From Sulfitobacter sp. EhC04 (lineage in GTDB: Bacteria > Pseudomonadota > Alphaproteobacteria > Rhodobacterales > Rhodobacteraceae), in the NCBI RefSeq assembly GCF_001650875.1, contig NZ_LXYI01000017.1, positions 62,001 to 126,000 on the forward strand: a DNA stretch of 64,000 nucleotides. The letters are read 5' to 3'. The translations under genes and the position numbers were made by a program. Of the stretch, positions 45,194 through 54,344 are shown piece after piece. The notes beneath the pieces are model-generated. The model worked only from the letters and a program-made list of their open reading frames with translations. It was not told the origin of the DNA and ran no database searches. The first letter of the stretch is position 1; each line of letters begins with the position of its first letter.

Positions 45194-45985
45194 GTGACAA
45201 CGACCTATGGTCATCTGACATGGGAGGATGTGCGCGACGCCGACAAGGATCGCGTGGTCATCCTCAATGTCTCTGCCACCGAAGACCACGGGCCCCATAT
45301 GCCGCTGGACACCGATACGGTTCTGGGCATGGCCGTGGCCAACGGTGTGGCCGCCGCAGCCCCAGAAGAGGTCTTTGTCATGCCCCCGGTCCCCTATGGG
45401 TTCAATGAACACCACAAGGACTTTCCCGGTGTCATCTGGATACAGCCCGAAACGCTGATCGCCTTCGTCACCGACATCACCAAATCACTGGCGCACCACG
45501 GCTTTCGCCGCATCCTGCTGCTGAACAGCCACGGGTCAAACCACCCGGTTCTGGATCTGGCAGCGCGCAAGACCGTGATTGAAACCGGTATCATCTGTGT
45601 TTCGGCATCTTACTGGAACCTGTGTTCTGCGCGGATCAACGAGATCCGTAAATCGGACATCGGCGGCATTGCACATGCGGGTGAGTTTGAGGCGGCGATG
45701 TACATGTACCTGCACCCCAATCGGGTAAGTCTGGAAAGATCATCTACCCAGAATATCCACGACCCGAAAAGCAAATTCTTCAACCTCGATCTGGCAGGTG
45801 GCGGTGGCGGGGCCATGCTGATGCGCTGGTGGTCCGAAGTGTCGCCGGATGGCACCATGGGTGACCCGACCCTGGCCACCCCCGAAACCGGCAAGCGGTT
45901 CCTTGAGGCCGCAATCGAAGAGACCACCGCCCTCGTCCACGAAATCCGCGCGCTGCCGATCGGCAAGCGACAAGATCATCACTGA
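45194..45985 (+). CDS. Creatininase-family amidohydrolase
   Basis: A 263-residue protein of the creatininase family. Metal-ligand motifs are visible: ATEDHGPHMPLDTDT (Glu30, His32, Asp39/41), LLLNSHGSNHPVL in place of the usual NGHGGN, and HAGEFEAAMYMYL with the conserved Glu. Members hydrolyse cyclic amides or formamides (creatinine, FAPy and F420 precursors). A TTG at 45176 opens the frame, but AAGGA before the GTG at 45194 supports that start. Located between the binding protein and permease genes of the importer, so it probably acts on the imported compound, opening an amide or lactam. Confidence 0.88.
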   Translation: MTTTYGHLTWEDVRDADKDRVVILNVSATEDHGPHMPLDTDTVLGMAVANGVAAAAPEEVFVMPPVPYGFNEHHKDFPGVIWIQPETLIAFVTDITKSLAHHGFRRILLLNSHGSNHPVLDLAARKTVIETGIICVSASYWNLCSARINEIRKSDIGGIAHAGEFEAAMYMYLHPNRVSLERSSTQNIHDPKSKFFNLDLAGGGGGAMLMRWWSEVSPDGTMGDPTLATPETGKRFLEAAIEETTALVHEIRALPIGKRQDHH

Positions 45986-45997
45986 AAGGCAGCCGAT

Positions 45998-46645
45998 TTG
46001 GACACTGATCTAATCCTGCGCGTCTATCCGTTCTTCCTCGAAGCGGCATGGGTGACAATCCAACTTTCCGTTCTTACGGCGCTGCTGGGACTGTGTTGTG
46101 GTGCCCTGGGGGCCGCCGCGCGCATGTCTCGCCTGGCGGTATTCCGTTGGATCGGTGCGGTCTACGTCAGCCTTTGGCGCGGCACCCCGGCGCTGATCCA
46201 GATTTTCATTCTCTACTTTGGCGGGCCCCAGATCGGTATCCAGCTTGATAGTTTCGAGGCGGGGACAATCGCCCTTGGCGTCAACATCGGGGCCTATATG
46301 ACCGAAACCATCCGCGGCGCGATCCTGTCGGTGGACAAGGGCCAGACCGAGGCCGCCCGCACCCTGGGCATGAGCCGCTGGGAAACCATGCGAAAGGTCA
46401 TCCTGCCTCAGGCTGCACGCCTGATGATCCGCCCGCTTGGCGTCAACATAAACGCGCTGATCAAAGGCACGGCACTGGTTGCGCCGATCTCGGTCGTTGA
46501 ACTGACCTATACCGCGCAGCGCTTTATCGGATCGACCTACAAACCGTTTGAAATGTTCCTCATCGCGGGGCTGCTTTACATGGTGATCATCTATGTGGTG
46601 GGCCATGGCATCAACTGGCTGGACCGCCGGGCGCGGATCACATGA
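45998..46645 (+). CDS. Amino-acid ABC importer permease 1
   Basis: A 215-residue HisM/HisQ-type permease with about five helices and the cytoplasmic EAA loop (EAARTLGMSRWETMRKVILP). It starts with TTG, preceded by GAAAGG. Works with the second permease to form the membrane channel. Confidence 0.92.
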   Translation: MDTDLILRVYPFFLEAAWVTIQLSVLTALLGLCCGALGAAARMSRLAVFRWIGAVYVSLWRGTPALIQIFILYFGGPQIGIQLDSFEAGTIALGVNIGAYMTETIRGAILSVDKGQTEAARTLGMSRWETMRKVILPQAARLMIRPLGVNINALIKGTALVAPISVVELTYTAQRFIGSTYKPFEMFLIAGLLYMVIIYVVGHGINWLDRRARIT

Positions 46646-46675
46646 GCGGCGCGCGCATCATAACAGGAGGTCCAC

Positions 46676-47332
46676 ATGGGTCTTGATTTCACCGTGGTCC
46701 CCGGCTACTTCGGCATCCTTTTGATGGGGATGGGCTGGACCATTTCCATCACCGTCTGCGCCGGTTTGCTCAGCTTTTTCGGTGGCATCATTTTTGCGGT
46801 GATCGCCCTTTATGGCCATTGGACATTGCGCCTGCCGGTGCGTGGATTTGCCTTTCTGTTCATGGGCACGCCGCTGCTGTTGCAACTGTTCCTGATCTAC
46901 TTTGGCCTGATCCAGATCGGCATCGACCTGCCCGCCTTTGTAGCGGGGGTGATCGGGCTGGGTTTGCACTTTGCGGTCTATAATTCCGAACTGATCCAGG
47001 CGTCGATCCTTGCTGTGGACAAGGGGCAGTACGAGGGCGCGCGCACCCTTGGCCTGTCGCGCGGCCAGACCCTGCGCCGCATCGTGATCCCGCAGGCGGT
47101 GCGCGCCGTGATCCCGCCGATGGGCAACAACATGATTGCGCTGCTCAAGGATTCCGCGCTGGTCTCCGTGATTGGGGTGATGGAACTGACGCTCGCCGCG
47201 CAGCAGGCCATCAGCCGCACCTACCGGCCGTTCGAATTCTACCTCGCGGCCGCCTTTTGCTATTACATCATCAACCTCGCGCTCGAGGCGGGATTGCGCC
47301 GTCTGGAACGCCGCATCGCCGCATCGCGCTGA
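46676..47332 (+). CDS. Amino-acid ABC importer permease 2
   Basis: A 218-residue HisM/HisQ-type permease with the EAA loop ([20 protein letters not shown]) and an additional conserved motif [25 protein letters not shown] lies just upstream of the ATG. Partner of permease 1; heterodimeric permeases are usual for polar amino-acid importers. Confidence 0.92.
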   Translation: MGLDFTVVPGYFGILLMGMGWTISITVCAGLLSFFGGIIFAVIALYGHWTLRLPVRGFAFLFMGTPLLLQLFLIYFGLIQIGIDLPAFVAGVIGLGLHFAVYNSELIQASILAVDKGQYEGARTLGLSRGQTLRRIVIPQAVRAVIPPMGNNMIALLKDSALVSVIGVMELTLAAQQAISRTYRPFEFYLAAAFCYYIINLALEAGLRRLERRIAASR

Positions 47333-47346
47333 GCCGGGAGAATACC

Positions 47347-48108
47347 ATGACTGACCAAGCCTTTGTCACCATCAAGAACGCCGCCAAAAGCTTTGGCAAA
47401 CTGGAGGTCTTGCGTGACATCAACCTGACCGTCGAACGCGGCCAGATCGTTGCCATCATCGGCCCGTCGGGGTCTGGCAAATCAACGCTGCTGCGCGCGA
47501 TCAACGAACTTGACCCGCTGACCTCGGGCGAGGTCTGGCTCGAAGGGGTGCAGATTAACAAGAAGCTGCCCCACCGCCAGTACGAGGCCCATGTGAACCA
47601 AGTGCGCCAGGACATCGGCATGGTGTTCCAACACTTCAACCTGTTCCCGCATCTTACCGTGCGCGGCAACATCACGCTGGCCCCCACGATGCTCAAAGGG
47701 CTGTCCGACGCCGATGCCAATGCGCTGGCCGAGGAACAACTCGCCAAGGTGGGGCTGTCGGAAAAGATTGACGAATACCCATCGCGCCTGTCCGGTGGCC
47801 AGAAACAGCGCGTCGCCATCGCCCGTGCGCTGGCGATGAAACCCAAGGTCATGCTGTTCGACGAGGCCACATCGGCCCTCGACCCGGAACTGGTCGACGA
47901 AGTGAACCTCGTGATGAAACAACTGGCCGAAGAACACATGACCATGATCATCGTCACCCATGAGATGGATTTTGCCGCCTCTGTCTGCGACCGAGTGTTG
48001 TTCATGGATCAGGGCGTGGTGGTTGAAGAAGGCCCGCCTTCAGTGATCTTTGAAAAACCCGAACACGAACGCACCCGCAACTTTCTGCGCAAACACCTGA
48101 GCCGCTGA
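47347..48108 (+). CDS. Amino-acid ABC importer ATPase
   Basis: A 253-residue ATPase with Walker [11 protein letters not shown]-loop [10 protein letters not shown], signature LSGGQKQR, Walker [13 protein letters not shown] and switch THEMDFA. The sequence fits the GlnQ/HisP group. The ATG at 47347 follows GGGAG; a longer frame overlaps permease 2 and is rejected. The next gene starts on the base after its stop. Confidence 0.94.
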   Translation: MTDQAFVTIKNAAKSFGKLEVLRDINLTVERGQIVAIIGPSGSGKSTLLRAINELDPLTSGEVWLEGVQINKKLPHRQYEAHVNQVRQDIGMVFQHFNLFPHLTVRGNITLAPTMLKGLSDADANALAEEQLAKVGLSEKIDEYPSRLSGGQKQRVAIARALAMKPKVMLFDEATSALDPELVDEVNLVMKQLAEEHMTMIIVTHEMDFAASVCDRVLFMDQGVVVEEGPPSVIFEKPEHERTRNFLRKHLSR

Positions 48109-49446
48109 ATGTCGAACCTGTTCTATCAGACCAAATCCCCGCGCCCCGTGTTGGAGCGGGCAGACGGGATTTACATGTGGGACACCTCCGGCAAACGCTA
48201 CATCGACGGATCATCCGGCGCGATGGTCAGCAATATCGGCCATTCCAATCCCGCCGTTCTGGACGCGATGCGGGCCCAGATGGACAAATCCACCTTCGGG
48301 TATCGCCTGCATTTCCAAACCCAACCCTCCGAAGAGCTAGCGGCACGCACGGCGGCCCTGGCCCCTGCTGGCCTGAACAAGGTCTTCTTTGTCTCCGGCG
48401 GATCAGAGGCGGTTGAAAGCGCCATCAAGATGGCCCGCCAATACGCCCTGACCCAGGGTCAGGCGCAGCGCAGCAAGGTGATCTCGCGCTTTCCCAGCTA
48501 TCATGGCTGCACCCTGGGCGCGCTGGCCCTGACCGGCACCGCAACGATGACCGCACCCTTCGACCCGATGATGCGCGCCATGCCCAAAATCCCGGCACCG
48601 CGTGCCTATCTGGATGGGCTGGATGCCGATGACCCGGCCACGGGCCACCACTATGCAGATATGCTTGAGGCCAAGATACTGGAGGAAGGCCCCGATACCG
48701 TGCTGGCCTTTATCGTCGAACCTGTCGGCGGGGCATCGACTGGCGCGCTGGTGCCGCCTGCGGGCTATATGCAACGCATCCGCGAGATTTGCACCCGATA
48801 CGAGGTGCTGCTGATCCACGACGAGGTGATGACAGGTGGCGGACGCACCGGGCGCTTTTTCGGGGCGGAGCACTGGGATGTCACCCCCGATCTAATCGCC
48901 TTGTCCAAGGGTTTCGGCGGCGGTTACGTGCCGCTGGGGGCGATGATCGCACGGGATGACATTGTCGAGGCGGTGATGAACGCAGGGGGGTTCATTCACG
49001 GCTTTACCTATGCCGGCAACCCGCTGGCCTGTGCCGCTGGTTGTGCGGTGCTGGACCAGATCGAACAACACGACCTCACGGGCAACGCCGCACGTTTGGG
49101 TGATGCGCTGGCGGACCGCCTCCGTGGCCTGATGCAACGCTATCCCATGATAGGCGATGTGCGCGGCAAAGGGCTGCTTATGGCGTTTGAACTGATGGCC
49201 GACCGCACCAGCAAAAATCCCCTGCCCGCCACTTTGAACGCCCATGCACGGCTGGTCGACATCGCCTATGACAACGGCTTGATCATATATTCCCGGCGCA
49301 CGCGCGGCGGTACATCGGGGGATCATTTCATGATCTGCCCTCCGATGCTTGTGACCACCGATCAACTGGACGAAATGGCAGACATCCTCGACCGCTCGCT
49401 CGCCACCTACATGGCCGAAATCCCCGACCTGTCACGCGCAAGCTGA
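48109..49446 (+). CDS. Class III (omega/beta-amino acid type) aminotransferase
   Basis: A 445-residue PLP enzyme. Visible motifs are DGSSGAMVSNIGHSNP, VSGGSEAVESAIKMARQY (phosphate cup), YHGCTLGALALTG, LIHDEVMTGGGRTG (cofactor aspartate) and LIALSKGFGGGYVPLG with the PLP lysine. Class III enzymes act on omega-amino, beta-amino or diamine nitrogens rather than alpha-amino groups. In this operon it would create a keto acid for the following BKACE enzyme, which needs a beta-keto acid, so a beta-amino acid is the most economical substrate. It is directly adjacent to the ATPase gene with no spacer. Confidence 0.9.
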   Translation: MSNLFYQTKSPRPVLERADGIYMWDTSGKRYIDGSSGAMVSNIGHSNPAVLDAMRAQMDKSTFGYRLHFQTQPSEELAARTAALAPAGLNKVFFVSGGSEAVESAIKMARQYALTQGQAQRSKVISRFPSYHGCTLGALALTGTATMTAPFDPMMRAMPKIPAPRAYLDGLDADDPATGHHYADMLEAKILEEGPDTVLAFIVEPVGGASTGALVPPAGYMQRIREICTRYEVLLIHDEVMTGGGRTGRFFGAEHWDVTPDLIALSKGFGGGYVPLGAMIARDDIVEAVMNAGGFIHGFTYAGNPLACAAGCAVLDQIEQHDLTGNAARLGDALADRLRGLMQRYPMIGDVRGKGLLMAFELMADRTSKNPLPATLNAHARLVDIAYDNGLIIYSRRTRGGTSGDHFMICPPMLVTTDQLDEMADILDRSLATYMAEIPDLSRAS

Positions 49447-49455
49447 GGAGGCTTC

Positions 49456-50382
49456 ATGTCCAAAATCATCATCACCTGCGCCATCACCGGGTCAATCCAC
49501 ACGCCGTCGATGTCGCCCCATCTGCCCGTGACAGCCACGCAAATCACCGACAACGCCATAGACGCCGCCGCAGCCGGGGCCGCCATCCTGCACTTGCACG
49601 CGCGTGATCCCGACGATGGGCGGCCCTCGGCGCAGCCCGATCACTTCATGGCCTTCCTGCCACAGATCAAACAACGCAGCGATGCGGTGCTGAACCTGAC
49701 CACAGGCGGCAGCGCCACAATGACGCTTGAAGCCCGCCTGGCCGCGCCGAAACTGGCCGAACCGGAGATGTGTTCGCTGAACATGGGCACAATGAACTTT
49801 GCGCTTTACCCGGCGGCGGAGCGGATCGGCGACTGGAAATACGACTGGGAAAAACCTTTTCTCGAAGGGTCCGATGATCTGGTGTTCAAAAACACGCCGC
49901 GCGACATGGCGCATGTGTTGCACGAAATGGGCGACAAACGCGGCGCACGTTTTGAATTTGAATGCTACGATGTCAGCCACCTCTACATGCTGCGCCATTT
50001 CATGGATCGCGGTCTGGTGCAGGCACCGCTGTTCATCCAGTTTGTCTTTGGTGTGCTTGGAGGTATCGGGCCGGACCCGGAAAACCTGACCCATATGAAA
50101 CGGATCGCAGATAAGCTCTTTGGCGATGGTTACACCTTTTCCGTGCTGGCCGCAGGACGCCACCAGATGCCCTTGATTACCATGTCTGCGATCATGGGCG
50201 GTCATGTGCGCGTCGGACTTGAGGACAGTCTGATGATCTCGCGCGGGACACTGGCCCGCGACAACGCCGAACAGGTCGCCAAGATTCGCCGCATCGTCGA
50301 GGATCTGGGACGCACCGTCGCCACCCCTGCCGAGGCGCGAGAGATGCTGCACCTCAAGGGCGCGGACTGCACCTCGATATGA
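49456..50382 (+). CDS. BKACE-family beta-keto acid cleavage enzyme
   Basis: A 308-residue protein of the beta-keto acid cleavage enzyme family (DUF849, founding member 3-keto-5-aminohexanoate cleavage enzyme). Seen are ITCAITGSIHTPSMSPHLPV, the zinc-binding HLHARDPDDGRP, EMCSLNMGTMNF, FVFGVLGGIGPDPENL and GGHVRVGLED. The enzyme condenses a beta-keto acid with acetyl-CoA and splits the adduct into acetoacetate and a new acyl-CoA. GAGGAGGCTTC precedes the ATG. The preceding aminotransferase can supply the beta-keto acid. The side chain that decides substrate in the family cannot be judged with certainty from sequence alone. Confidence 0.93.
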   Translation: MSKIIITCAITGSIHTPSMSPHLPVTATQITDNAIDAAAAGAAILHLHARDPDDGRPSAQPDHFMAFLPQIKQRSDAVLNLTTGGSATMTLEARLAAPKLAEPEMCSLNMGTMNFALYPAAERIGDWKYDWEKPFLEGSDDLVFKNTPRDMAHVLHEMGDKRGARFEFECYDVSHLYMLRHFMDRGLVQAPLFIQFVFGVLGGIGPDPENLTHMKRIADKLFGDGYTFSVLAAGRHQMPLITMSAIMGGHVRVGLEDSLMISRGTLARDNAEQVAKIRRIVEDLGRTVATPAEAREMLHLKGADCTSI

Positions 50383-50861
50383 GCAATATCACCATCGCCC
50401 CCGTCACCCCCGATACCTTGCCGATGTTCGAACATGGCCTGCGTGCTTTGGCCGAACATTTGGGCGACCCCTACCGCGCCGATCCCGAAGGGCTGAAATT
50501 GGCGATCACAACCGCGGACAGTTGGTGTCTTGCCCTGCTTGCACAGGACGACGGCCAACCGCTTGGCGCACTGCTGGCCGCCCCGTATTTTTCGACATCA
50601 CGCGGTGGGCCGGGGCTTTTCGTCTCTGATCTCTGGGTTGCCGAACCCGCGGGCGGCCAAGGGTTGGGGCGTCGCCTGCTGGCCGAAGCCCTGCACGCCA
50701 AACCGGCGTGGGGGCACGTGCAGTTCATCCGCCTGGCGGTCTATAAATACAACGCGGCAGCCCACGCCGCCTATCTGCGCATGGGCTTTGCCGCGCAGGA
50801 CAGCGAAACAGCCATGTTGATCACGGGACCGCCCCTGGATCAGCTGAAAGGACAGTCTTGA
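50379..50861 (+). CDS. GNAT-family N-acetyltransferase
   Basis: A 160-residue GNAT protein with the acetyl-CoA loop (AGGQGLGRRLLAEA, the Q/R-x-x-G-x-G/A pattern) and a C-terminal KYNAAAHAAYLRMGF segment, the usual fold end. Closely resembles diamine/amino-acid side-chain acetyltransferases in layout. Overlaps the BKACE gene and the deacetylase gene by four bases each (ATGA), so all three are co-translated. Would acetylate an amino group of a pathway compound or substrate. Confidence 0.88.
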   Translation: MSNITIAPVTPDTLPMFEHGLRALAEHLGDPYRADPEGLKLAITTADSWCLALLAQDDGQPLGALLAAPYFSTSRGGPGLFVSDLWVAEPAGGQGLGRRLLAEALHAKPAWGHVQFIRLAVYKYNAAAHAAYLRMGFAAQDSETAMLITGPPLDQLKGQS

Positions 50862-51886
50862 AAGCGTTTTTTGACGACCGCCAATGGAAACACCAGCCGC
50901 GTCACTTCATGGCCAATGGCACCGTAATGCCAAACCCCGAACAGGCCGAACGCATCGACCGCCTGTTGGCAGGAGCACGCTCCGCTGGTTGTGATGTGGC
51001 CGCCCCCATAGACGCAGGTACAGGCCCCATCGCGGCGATCCATTCCCCCGAATACCTGACCTTTCTGGAAAACATCCACCCCCGCTGGATGCGGATAGAG
51101 GGCGGCGGCGAAGAGGTGATCCCCAATATCCACCCGGCCAATCGCACCGACAGCTATCCAAAATCCGCCGTTGGCCAGGCAGGGTTTCACCAGGCCGACA
51201 CCGCCTGCCCCATCGCCGCCGGTACATGGGAGGCCGCCTATTGGTCCGCCCAATCCGCCATCACCGCCGCCGATGCCGTGGCTGCGGGTGCCGGGGCCGC
51301 CTATGCACTTTGCCGCCCGCCGGGGCACCATGCCTTTGGTGATATGGCCGGGGGATTTTGCTTTCTGAACAACTCCGGCATCGGTGCCGAACGCCTGCGC
51401 GCCCAAGGGCTGCGGTCTGCGATTCTGGATGTGGACGTACACCATGGCAATGGCACCCAAGGTATCTTTTACCACCGCGATGACGTGCTGACTCTTTCCC
51501 TGCACGCCGATCCTGAACGGTTCTACCCCTTCTTCTGGGGGCAGGCGCATGAACGTGGCGCAGGTGCCGGGCTGGGCTATAACCTCAACCTGCCCCTGCC
51601 CCGCGGCACCACTGACGCAGAGTTTCTGTCCACCCTCGACATCGCCCTGCAACGGATCAAATCCTTTGGGGCCGATGTGGTGGTTGTGGCGCTTGGCCTT
51701 GATGCCTTCAAAGGTGACCCGTTCAAGGGGTTTGCCGTGACAACCCAAGGGTTTGCCCAAATCGGCGGGGCCATCGCCCGGTTGGGCCTGCCCACCCTCT
51801 TTGTGCAGGAAGGCGGTTATCTGTGTGATGAATTGGGTGACAACCTGACCGCTACTCTTGGCGGTTTCAGCGAAAAATCCCACTGA
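50858..51886 (+). CDS. HDAC-like acetylpolyamine amidohydrolase
   Basis: A 342-residue zinc deacetylase of the histone-deacetylase family. Visible motifs are RPPGHHAFGDMAGGFCFLNN (catalytic His pair), ILDVDVHHGNGTQGIFY (zinc Asp and His), LGLDAFKGDP (zinc Asp) and VQEGGY (transition-state Tyr). The long loop before the first motif (WMRIEGGGEEVI region) is as in bacterial acetylpolyamine amidohydrolases, which remove acetyl groups from acetylated diamines and polyamines. Overlaps the acetyltransferase gene; last gene of the operon. Confidence 0.91.
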   Translation: MKAFFDDRQWKHQPRHFMANGTVMPNPEQAERIDRLLAGARSAGCDVAAPIDAGTGPIAAIHSPEYLTFLENIHPRWMRIEGGGEEVIPNIHPANRTDSYPKSAVGQAGFHQADTACPIAAGTWEAAYWSAQSAITAADAVAAGAGAAYALCRPPGHHAFGDMAGGFCFLNNSGIGAERLRAQGLRSAILDVDVHHGNGTQGIFYHRDDVLTLSLHADPERFYPFFWGQAHERGAGAGLGYNLNLPLPRGTTDAEFLSTLDIALQRIKSFGADVVVVALGLDAFKGDPFKGFAVTTQGFAQIGGAIARLGLPTLFVQEGGYLCDELGDNLTATLGGFSEKSH

Positions 51887-51957
51887 CCGGGTCAGCCCCC
51901 GACGGGAGTGGAGATAACCAAGGGAACCTGGACTTTCACGACGTCGGAGCCTGGCGG

Positions 51958-52440
51958 TTATTCGATCAGATAATCTTGCTCGAACCAGTATTCTTCCAGG
52001 TTCGTGCCCTCACCGATACGGTCAATGACAGCAAAAAGACCGGTTTCCGATAGCGGGGCCAGAACGCCATGCCAAATCCCCCTGTGAAAATTGATGGCTT
52101 GGCCTGGCTCGGTCAAAAACGCCTTTGGGTCCACCGGAATGCCATTGTCATCCTGGCAGACCACGACCAGAAAGGAATTGGCTGACATCGGTACGAAGGC
52201 CTGGCTGCCCTTCGGGTGGCGTTCGACCATCTTCAGTTTCAGGGGCAAGGATTCCATTTCGCCCTTGAAGATGCTTATGCCCGCGCGCCCGTCGGAAAAA
52301 TCGAGGTGCGCCCTGTCATGGTAGCGTCCACACTTGCCTCGGTTGATGATCTTGTCAGGCGCGCCGGAAGCATCCAAGAGGTCACCATAGGGTTCAAAGG
52401 AAACTGCTGACAGCTTCTCGAGTTTGAGGTGAATGGTCAT
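51958..52440 (-). CDS. allA: Ureidoglycolate lyase
   Basis: A 160-residue protein of the ureidoglycolate lyase (AllA) family, with the FEPYGDLLDASG start, INRGKCGRYHDRAHLDF, VERHPKGSQAFVPM and the INFHRGIWHGVL cupin motif. It splits ureidoglycolate into glyoxylate and urea. The ATG at 52440 overlaps the stop of puuE-uraD (ATGA). The glyoxylate produced is the starting compound of the beta-hydroxyaspartate cycle encoded 5 kb away. Confidence 0.93.
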   Translation of the reverse strand: MTIHLKLEKLSAVSFEPYGDLLDASGAPDKIINRGKCGRYHDRAHLDFSDGRAGISIFKGEMESLPLKLKMVERHPKGSQAFVPMSANSFLVVVCQDDNGIPVDPKAFLTEPGQAINFHRGIWHGVLAPLSETGLFAVIDRIGEGTNLEEYWFEQDYLIE

Positions 52441-53849
52441 GATCCGAACCACTCAAGAAGCCGCAATTCCGCAATGCGTTCAACCTGGCTGCAGGCTTCT
52501 CCAAATTCCGTCTCCCAGTCGTTGCCGATGCGCCGTTTGAAGGCATCCTCGATGCTGGCCTTGGTATTGTCCCTGACCGCAATGATGAATGGAAATTCGA
52601 ACCTGGCGGTGTATGTTTCGTTCAGTTCCGTAAAATTGGCGCGTTCCTGATCCGTGAGCTTGTCAAGACCTGCGCCCGCTTGTTCGGCAGTGCTTTCGGG
52701 CGTCAACCGTCCCGCTGCTGCAAGTTTCCCGGCAAGATCAGGGTGCGCCGTGAGCACGCTCAGGCGCTGCTGCTCGGATGCACCACGAAACACACTGGAA
52801 AGGGCCTGATGCACACCTTGCGCTGTGTCATGGGTCGGACCAAGCTCACCGTCAAAGGCAGCTTCGGCGATCCATGCGGAATGTTCGTAAATGCCCCCGA
52901 ACTCAGAGATAAAGGTGGCGCGGTCCATCTCTGACGGTCTGTTGAATATCACAGGAGGGTTCTCCTTGATCCAGTGTTGTGCAATTTGATGGCGTGTCGC
53001 GAACCAGACGCCGTCGTGCGATTTCATGTATTCAATGACACGGCGCAAAGCAGCGGCACGCCCAGGCCGTCCGATCAACCGGCAGTGCAGGCCGATGGAC
53101 AGCATTTTCGGCGCACCGCTTTCACCCTCTTCGTAGAGGATGTCAAAGCTGTCCTTCAGATAGGATTCAAATTGATCTCCGTTGGTGAAACCGGCCTGTA
53201 TGGCAAACCGCATGTCGTTGCAGTCCATCGTATAGGGGACGATCAGCTGGTGTCGGCCTGCGAAGGTCATCCAGTATGGAAGATCGTCTGCATAGCTGTC
53301 GGCAACGTAATCGAACTGCCCCGTTTCAGCGGCCAGTCGCACCGTATTGTTTGAACATCGCCCTGTGTACCAACCCCGCGGGGCTTCGCCCACGGCCAGC
53401 CTATGCACCCGGATCGCTTCGGCAATCTGTGCGCGCTCTTCTTCTTCCGTCATGTCCTTGTGCTCGACCCACTTTAATCCGTGACTGGCAATCTCCCAAT
53501 CGGCGTCTTTCATGGCGGCAACCTGTTCCGGGGCCCGTCCAAGTGCGGTTGCGACGCCGTAAACCGTGACCGGAATGTCCTTGAGCATCCGATGAATACG
53601 CCAGAATCCGGCGCGCGATCCATATTCGTAGATCGATTCCATGTTCCAATGACGCTGTCCGGGCCATGGTTGCGCGCCTGTGATCTCCGAAAGAAAGGCC
53701 TCGGACGCAGGGTCCCCATGCAGGATATTGTTCTCGCCGCCTTCTTCGTAGTTTAGTACGATCTGCACAGCGATTTTTGCACCATTTGGCCAATTTGCGG
53801 TTGGCGGTGTGGCACCATATCCGGTCATGTCGCGCGGGTATCGATTCAT
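52437..53849 (-). CDS. puuE: Allantoinase (PuuE) fused to OHCU decarboxylase (UraD)
   Basis: A 470-residue fusion. Residues 1-about 305 are the polysaccharide-deacetylase-like allantoinase PuuE (YPRDMTGYGATPPTANWPNG, IVLNYEEGGENNILHGD, WEIASHGLKWVEHKDM). Residues from about 306 form the 2-oxo-4-hydroxy-4-carboxy-5-ureidoimidazoline (OHCU) decarboxylase domain (FGGIYEHSAWIAEAAF, LTAHPDLAGKLA, FEFPFIIAVRDN). The two activities turn OHCU into allantoin and then allantoate. The fused order is known in purine clusters of proteobacteria. Divergent from uraH. Confidence 0.94.
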   Translation of the reverse strand: MNRYPRDMTGYGATPPTANWPNGAKIAVQIVLNYEEGGENNILHGDPASEAFLSEITGAQPWPGQRHWNMESIYEYGSRAGFWRIHRMLKDIPVTVYGVATALGRAPEQVAAMKDADWEIASHGLKWVEHKDMTEEEERAQIAEAIRVHRLAVGEAPRGWYTGRCSNNTVRLAAETGQFDYVADSYADDLPYWMTFAGRHQLIVPYTMDCNDMRFAIQAGFTNGDQFESYLKDSFDILYEEGESGAPKMLSIGLHCRLIGRPGRAAALRRVIEYMKSHDGVWFATRHQIAQHWIKENPPVIFNRPSEMDRATFISEFGGIYEHSAWIAEAAFDGELGPTHDTAQGVHQALSSVFRGASEQQRLSVLTAHPDLAGKLAAAGRLTPESTAEQAGAGLDKLTDQERANFTELNETYTARFEFPFIIAVRDNTKASIEDAFKRRIGNDWETEFGEACSQVERIAELRLLEWFGS

Positions 53850-53990
53850 TTCAGTCCTCCTGGTTGGACTGCTTGTAATTCAAAACAATAACTAGGATTT
53901 TCAAAAAAATCATGAAGGAGCCTCAATCAGCTCCGGGTTTGTGAATCATGACGCCAATTGACAGACTGTGCGAAACCTAAGGAGCATGCC

Positions 53991-54344
53991 ATGTCCGGTT
54001 ATTTGACCACCCACGTTCTCGATACAGCCAGAGGCTGCCCGGCCGAAGGGTTGAAAATCGAGCTTTTCCGAATTGATGGGGAGGAGCGCATGCGGCTGAA
54101 ATCGGTCGTCACCAACGATGACGGGCGCACGGATTCTCAGATCCTGCCAGCCGAGGCGTTTGAAGTGGGAGTTTATGAGCTGGTTTTTCATGCCGGTTCC
54201 TATCTCGACCGCACGGGAACACCGGCGGAGCAGCCCAGATTTCTCGACGTCATCCCCCTTCGGTTCGGCATGTCGCATGCGCAACATTACCATGTGCCGC
54301 TGCTGCTTTCCCCCTTCGGCTATTCGACTTATCGCGGAAGCTGA
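53991..54344 (+). CDS. uraH: 5-hydroxyisourate hydrolase
   Basis: A 117-residue transthyretin-like protein. It starts [20 protein letters not shown] (family start motif with the active-site His) and ends [19 protein letters not shown], the C-terminal YRGS signature. It hydrolyses 5-hydroxyisourate to OHCU. AAGGAG lies six bases before the ATG at 53991, preferred to a start 11 codons upstream. No signal peptide, so cytoplasmic. Its 3' end overlaps the convergent LysR gene by 16 bp. Confidence 0.95.
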   Translation: MSGYLTTHVLDTARGCPAEGLKIELFRIDGEERMRLKSVVTNDDGRTDSQILPAEAFEVGVYELVFHAGSYLDRTGTPAEQPRFLDVIPLRFGMSHAQHYHVPLLLSPFGYSTYRGS

